The position numbers were made by a program, and so were the translations under genes. 9,627 nt of DNA from the NCBI GenBank assembly GCA_035406685.1, contig DAONLM010000111.1, positions 1 through 9,627 on the forward strand, read 5' to 3'. The first letter of the stretch is position 1. The number at the start of each line of letters is the position of its first letter. The notes beneath the pieces were generated by a model. The model was not told the origin of the DNA, made no database searches, and was given only the letters and a program-made list of their open reading frames with translations. Positions 6,021 to 9,627 of the stretch are shown here, piece after piece. The stretch is from DAONLM01 sp035406685 (GTDB lineage: Bacteria; Spirochaetota; GWE2-31-10; MWDO01).

Positions 6021-6893
6021 ATGGGACTTTTTGGTAAAAAAAATGAGAATCTTACACTCGGCCAGAGATTAAGAAAATTATTTGGTGGTAAAATTTTATC
6101 TCAGGAAGATATTGATAAAATAGAGGAGATTTTAATAGGTGCAGATATAGGTGCTAATATAAGCTATCAATTAATTGAAAAATTAAAGAGCAAAAATATT
6201 GGCGATATTGAGAAGGCAATAGATTTCTTAAAAAATGAACTATCCAACTTTATAATAGATAAATACCCGATAATAGAGAGAGGCGAACTTAATGTTGTTA
6301 TGGTTCTTGGAGCAAATGGTGTTGGTAAAACAACTTCTATTGCAAAACTTGCTAACTACTATCTTAAAAGAGAATTTAAGGTTTTGATAGCAGCAGCAGA
6401 TACTTTCAGAGCAGCGGCAACAGAACAACTAACAAACTGGGCAAAAAGACTGGATATCCCCATTATAAAACAGGGTGAAGGGGCTGATCCTGCAAGTGTT
6501 GTATTTGACGCAATTGATTCTGCAAAGGCAAGGGGTGTTGATTTACTTCTCATTGATACAGCAGGTAGACTCCATACAAAAAGCAATCTTATGGAAGAAT
6601 TAAAAAAGATAGAGAGAATTATTAAAAGCAAGGGAAATTTTATAAAAAATAACTGGCTTATCATTGATGGCACAACAGGTCAGAATGCATTTTTACAGGC
6701 AGAAGCATTTCATTCTGCAATTGGGGTGGATGGAATTATGATGACAAAGTATGACTCTCAATCAAAGGGTGGAATCATATTTACAATTCAACAGAAATTA
6801 AAAATACCTTTTTTCTTTCTTGGAACCGGTGAGAAAATAGATGCAATAGAAGTTTTTAAGAAAAATGAATTTATTGAAAAAATTTTTAGTTAG
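6021..6893 (+). CDS. ftsY: FtsY, signal recognition particle receptor GTPase
   Basis: This is a 290-residue SRP receptor at the cytoplasmic membrane. It pairs with the SRP GTPase Ffh to hand ribosome-nascent chains to the translocon. There is no long acidic A domain; a short basic N-terminus (MGLFGKKNEN and LRKLFGGK) probably serves as the lipid-binding helix. The N domain runs to about residue 85. GTPase motifs follow in order: P-loop GANGVGKTT 97-105, DTFRAAATEQL 127-137, DTAGR 179-183, IDGTTGQNA 215-223, TKYD 242-245 (usually TKLD) with KGG at 249-251, and the closing GTGEKIDAIEVF 268-279. The DTAGR and DGTTGQNA forms and the neutral length point to FtsY rather than Ffh, whose methionine-rich M domain is absent. 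Shine-Dalgarno AGGA lies 7 nt before the ATG. The next gene starts inside its last codons, so the two are cotranscribed. Confidence 0.95.
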   Translation: MGLFGKKNENLTLGQRLRKLFGGKILSQEDIDKIEEILIGADIGANISYQLIEKLKSKNIGDIEKAIDFLKNELSNFIIDKYPIIERGELNVVMVLGANGVGKTTSIAKLANYYLKREFKVLIAAADTFRAAATEQLTNWAKRLDIPIIKQGEGADPASVVFDAIDSAKARGVDLLLIDTAGRLHTKSNLMEELKKIERIIKSKGNFIKNNWLIIDGTTGQNAFLQAEAFHSAIGVDGIMMTKYDSQSKGGIIFTIQQKLKIPFFFLGTGEKIDAIEVFKKNEFIEKIFS

Positions 6894-7938
6894 TCTTTTT
6901 ATCCTTTTTGTTATCAAGATCAATTCTCAGGAGATAAAATTATTTCGTTCCAATGTTAATGGTCTTTCTCTTGTTGAGATAAATCCAAGTGAGATAAAAA
7001 ATTATAAATATATTCTTAAAGAATTTTATAAAGAAGGTAAAATTACTAAAAAAATACTCTTAAAAGATGGCAAAGAGTTAAAAAGATGGGAATATTTTTA
7101 TAATGATAATATTTTATATAATGAAAAATATTTTAAAGAAAATATTATAATGGAAGAATATTATTACAATCCTAATAGACATAAAATACGACAGTTAGAA
7201 TATAAAAACGGTTCTTTAATAAAAGAGATAAATTATACATACAATAAAGATGGGCTTGTAGAATATGAAGAGATAATTAATATTTTGAATAAACAGAAGA
7301 CTACAATAAAATATAGATATGATAATCAATTTAAGATAAAACAGATAGAAAGAAAATACCCGGATGGTAGAATTGTCTATTGGGAGGCTTTTCTTTCAGA
7401 AAAAGGGATAATGACAAAAGAGTATTATACATTAAAAGATGAAGTATATATTTTTTACTATAATAAAGATGGGCAGGAAGTAAAAGGGGAAATTTTAAAT
7501 AAAACGAGTAATAAGATTTTAAAGGAATGGGAGAATTTTTATACAAAAGGGGGTAAAAGAGAGAAAAAAATAGAAAAAAATAATGAGACAGATGAAATTA
7601 AGATAGTATATTATAACTTAGAGGGACTTGAATCAAGGATTGAATATTACAAAGATGAAATTTTAGAAAAAATAGAGAAATTTGAATATGATGAAAATAA
7701 AAATATTATAAATTATCAGTTAGTTGAGGGATTAAATGTAACAGAGATTGTTTACGAATATGATAAAGAGAAAAATCTTATTAAAAAAGCAAGCTATGAT
7801 AATAATTCATTAAAGAAAGTAGAAAATTTTAATAAAGATGGAAGTATTGATGAAATTCTTATTACCAACAAAGGTGTTAAAATATTAACAAGATATGATA
7901 AAGATAAAAAAGTCATTTTTCAAAAAGAATTAAAGTGA
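6865..7938 (+). CDS. Exported protein made of YwqK/MORN-like tyrosine-rich repeats
   Basis: This protein has 357 residues from the ATG at 6865, which lies inside ftsY (29-bp overlap). A TTG at 6874 would give a classical MKKFLVSLF signal start and is a real alternative. Residues 1-22 are a signal peptide ending near INSQ; with no lipobox cysteine the product should be secreted or periplasmic. The rest is a degenerate repeat of about 20-25 residues with an aromatic-Tyr-Asn/Asp-x-x-Gly core: YTYNKDG 124-130, FYYNKDG 197-203, VYYNLEG 248-254, FEYDENK 273-279, YEYDKEK 297-303, NFNKDG 321-326, TRYDKDK 342-348. These resemble the beta-hairpin repeats that databases label YwqK antitoxin or MORN. That label should not be read as a toxin-antitoxin function here, since no toxin gene is adjacent. 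It is very Lys/Glu/Ile/Asn-rich. An envelope or surface structural role is an inference. Confidence 0.75.
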   Translation: MNLLKKFLVSLFILFVIKINSQEIKLFRSNVNGLSLVEINPSEIKNYKYILKEFYKEGKITKKILLKDGKELKRWEYFYNDNILYNEKYFKENIIMEEYYYNPNRHKIRQLEYKNGSLIKEINYTYNKDGLVEYEEIINILNKQKTTIKYRYDNQFKIKQIERKYPDGRIVYWEAFLSEKGIMTKEYYTLKDEVYIFYYNKDGQEVKGEILNKTSNKILKEWENFYTKGGKREKKIEKNNETDEIKIVYYNLEGLESRIEYYKDEILEKIEKFEYDENKNIINYQLVEGLNVTEIVYEYDKEKNLIKKASYDNNSLKKVENFNKDGSIDEILITNKGVKILTRYDKDKKVIFQKELK

Positions 7939-9366
7939 GAGTTTGCCACCTTTAATTATATAGCTTTTTCCACCTCTTTTTGTTATTTTATCAAAAGGTA
8001 AGCCGGTTTCTCTCATTATTATTTTTAATATTCTATATGTGCAAAAGCCTCCCTGACATCTTCCCATACCTGCTCGTGTAAAAAATTTTATACCATCCAG
8101 TGTGGTATGACCTCTTTTTATTGCTTCAACTATCTCTTCTTCTGATACCATTTCACATCTACATATAATATTGCCATAATTAGGATTTTTAGTAACAAGC
8201 TCATCTATCTCATTGTATGAAAGGTTTCTTACCCTTGGCACCTTTTCTAAATAAGGATCAAAGTCTTTTTTTTCTACAAGTTTTAATCCATTCATTTTTA
8301 ATAGATCCTTTACATAAAGAGCAATTGCTGGTGCAGCAGTAAGACCCGGAGACTGAATACCAGCAACCTGAATGAAATTTTTTGCCTTTTTTGAAATATC
8401 GATATAAAAATCACCTGTTTCTAAGGCTGGTCTTAATCCCGCAAAAGAGGTTATTATATCTTTTTCTGTAATGGAAGGGATCAATCTTTTTGCAAATTGA
8501 AATATCAATTCAAGATTTTCAGAACTTGTCGATTTATCCTCTTTTGACTCAACCTCAATAGCAGTAGGACCTACCATCATTGTCCCTTCAACAGTTGGTA
8601 TTACTAAAATTCCTTTCGAGACCTTTGAAGGAACTGGAAATATTACTTTTGAAGGAAAGCCAGGTGAGTTTTTGTCTAAAAGATACTCTTCTCCTTTTCT
8701 TGGGATTATCTTAAATTCTTCAGCATTGAATATTTTTGAAATCTCATCAGCATAAACACCACTGGCATTTATAATATATTTTGCTTTTATTACTCTTTCA
8801 TCTTTTGAAATTATTTCATAATAATCACCTTTAAAATACCCTTTGACTACTTCAAAATTAAGAATAAGTTCAACTCCATTCTTAACTGCTGATTCCACGA
8901 GTGAAAAGACAAATCTATAAGGTTCAACTATTCCACCAATTGGAGCATAAAGAGATCCAATGACATCTTTATTTAATTTTGGCTCAAGTTCAAGAGTTCT
9001 ATCTCTACCACATATCTCAATCCCAAGAGAACCATTTTCTACACCCTGATTGTAAAGAGTCTCGATTATTCTTAATTCCTCTTCTGTAAATGCCACAACA
9101 AGAACGCCAACTCTTTTAAAAGGAAATCCTAATTCCTCTTTTAGTTTATCAAACATAAGATTTCCCTGAATTTCCAGTCTTGACTTTAAATATTTCTTTG
9201 GAGAATGAAAACCAGCGTGAATAATGCCAGAATTAGCCTTTGAAGTTCCGAAAGAGACATCGCATTCTTTATCAATAAGGGCAATGTTTAATTCATAGGC
9301 ACTTAGTGTTCTTGCAATGGCAGCACCAGTTACACCAGTTCCTATTATTGCTATATCATATATCAA
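7930..9366 (-). CDS. FAD-dependent oxidoreductase, GlpA-like, with C-terminal BFD-like [2Fe-2S] domain
   Basis: This is a 478-residue flavoprotein. The N-terminal dinucleotide-binding motif GTGVTGAAIAR (9-19) with Asp32 at the end of the second strand shows FAD binding. NSGIIHAGFHSPK (45-57), GGIVEPY (144-150), ASGVYADE (201-208) and GIQSPGLTAAPA (336-347) are those of the DAO fold shared by glycerol-3-phosphate dehydrogenase and L-2-hydroxyglutarate oxidase. The tail carries four cysteines, CRC at 402-404 and CQGGFC at 437-442, the BFD-like iron-sulfur pattern found in anaerobic GlpA-type enzymes. The likely reaction is oxidation of glycerol 3-phosphate or a related hydroxyacid, with electrons leaving through the cluster. 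In many anaerobes such a gene is followed by a second flavoprotein and a small DUF1667 protein; neither is here. The start is TTG, supported by AAAGGG 8-13 nt upstream. The 3' end overlaps the opposing gene by 9 bp. Confidence 0.88.
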   Translation of the reverse strand: MIYDIAIIGTGVTGAAIARTLSAYELNIALIDKECDVSFGTSKANSGIIHAGFHSPKKYLKSRLEIQGNLMFDKLKEELGFPFKRVGVLVVAFTEEELRIIETLYNQGVENGSLGIEICGRDRTLELEPKLNKDVIGSLYAPIGGIVEPYRFVFSLVESAVKNGVELILNFEVVKGYFKGDYYEIISKDERVIKAKYIINASGVYADEISKIFNAEEFKIIPRKGEEYLLDKNSPGFPSKVIFPVPSKVSKGILVIPTVEGTMMVGPTAIEVESKEDKSTSSENLELIFQFAKRLIPSITEKDIITSFAGLRPALETGDFYIDISKKAKNFIQVAGIQSPGLTAAPAIALYVKDLLKMNGLKLVEKKDFDPYLEKVPRVRNLSYNEIDELVTKNPNYGNIICRCEMVSEEEIVEAIKRGHTTLDGIKFFTRAGMGRCQGGFCTYRILKIIMRETGLPFDKITKRGGKSYIIKGGKLSL

Positions 9367-9397
9367 GTTGTTATCCCTTTAATTATAATTATTTAAA

Positions 9398-9426
9398 AAT
9401 TTATCATAATTTTAAAGATATATCAA
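9398..9426 (-). promoter_or_regulatory. Promoter of the GlpA-like gene
   Basis: On the minus strand, TTGATA (plus 9421-9426) and TAAATT (plus 9398-9403) are spaced by 17 nt, with 5 of 6 and 4 of 6 matches to consensus. The leader would be about 25 nt and includes the AAAGGG ribosome-binding site. A perfect 12-bp A/T palindrome (AATAATATTATT, 9440-9451) lies just upstream of the -35 box and could be an operator, though A/T palindromes are common by chance here. Confidence 0.5.
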
Positions 9427-9469
9427 GAATTTTTGTTTAAATAATATTATTAGGGGTGCGATTTTATTT

Positions 9470-9500
9470 TTAGGCAGATAAAAAGATAGAGTTAGCCTAA
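9470..9500. repeat. Inverted repeat TTAGGC...GCCTAA in the terminal intergenic region
   Basis: TTAGGC at 9470-9475 and GCCTAA at 9495-9500 are exact inverted copies separated by 19 nt, in a region of otherwise low G+C. No T-tract follows on either strand, so it is not a standard intrinsic terminator. It lies between the promoter of the flavoprotein gene and a weak plus-strand promoter candidate (TTAATT 9504-9509, TATAAT 9527-9532), so a regulator-binding dyad is possible. Confidence 0.35.
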
Positions 9501-9606
9501 GGGTTAATTTTATTTTGAGAAAAACTTATAATAAAGGTATTTCTTTTTTGGTTAGAATTTTTAATAAAAACCATCAATAGTATGTCTCAAAGCCCACTAC
9601 CTGATA

Positions 9607-9624
9607 GCAATCGTTGTAGATTGC
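9607..9624. other. Hairpin in the G+C-richer segment at the window edge
   Basis: GCAATC at 9607-9612 and GATTGC at 9619-9624 are exact inverted copies around a 6-nt loop. The surrounding 9571-9627 has 24 G or C of 57 bases, well above the nearby intergenic DNA. The segment is cut by the window end. It may be the edge of an RNA gene, a repeat element or a coding start. An ATG at 9582 opens 15 codons to the edge but has no ribosome-binding site. Confidence 0.35.
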
Positions 9625-9627
9625 CTT

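Noticed and set aside
6865..7938. Toxin-antitoxin function for the YwqK-like repeat protein
   Set aside because: The name comes from automatic labelling of the repeat; the protein has a signal peptide and no adjacent toxin candidate.
9571..9627. tRNA gene or CRISPR repeat at the right edge
   Set aside because: There is no T-loop or anticodon-arm pattern, and no unit in the visible segment recurs, so neither can be claimed.

Overview
This AT-rich bacterial window holds one edge-truncated gene and seven complete protein-coding genes, on both strands. Several traits fit a low-GC, probably anaerobic spirochaete. There are two lipoproteins with relaxed lipoboxes (LSC and ISC before the cysteine), a clpS-clpA pair, and an ftsY that lacks the long acidic N-terminal domain. 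The ftsY is followed by an exported protein built of YwqK/MORN-like repeats, and there is a GlpA-type flavoprotein with a BFD-like iron-sulfur tail. The phylum assignment is inferred from gene content and composition; no rRNA or other decisive marker is present.

Layout. 1-369 (+): 3' part of a ribbon-helix-helix-like protein, richer in G+C than its surroundings. 543-1463 (+): lipoprotein of unknown function. 1464-2987 (-): lipoprotein of the peptide-binding ABC-transporter family, meeting the previous gene stop codon to stop codon with no gap. 2988-3128: a 141-bp divergent promoter region. 3129-3437 and 3459-5744 (+): clpS and clpA, which form the N-degron adaptor and unfoldase pair. 5745-6020: intergenic region with a GC-containing terminator, a possible structured RNA, and the ftsY promoter. 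6021-6893 (+): ftsY, the SRP receptor. 6865-7938 (+): exported repeat protein overlapping the end of ftsY. 7930-9366 (-): FAD-dependent oxidoreductase with a [2Fe-2S] tail and a TTG start, overlapping the previous gene tail to tail by 9 bp. 9367-9627: its promoter, an inverted repeat, and a G+C-richer segment cut by the window edge.

How the genes work together. ClpS should deliver proteins with destabilising N-terminal residues to ClpA, which unfolds them into ClpP (not encoded here). FtsY receives ribosome-SRP complexes at the membrane. The two lipoproteins and the exported repeat protein are cell-envelope proteins. The flavoprotein probably feeds electrons from glycerol 3-phosphate or another hydroxyacid to a partner encoded elsewhere.

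No clearly new multi-gene system is visible. The most interesting signals are non-coding. The divergent promoters of clpS and the binding-protein gene sit so close to their ATG codons that both mRNAs should be leaderless. The clpA-ftsY gap contains an RNA segment with two mutually exclusive pairings, terminator-like versus anti-terminator-like, and its U-tract runs directly into the -35 box of the ftsY promoter.
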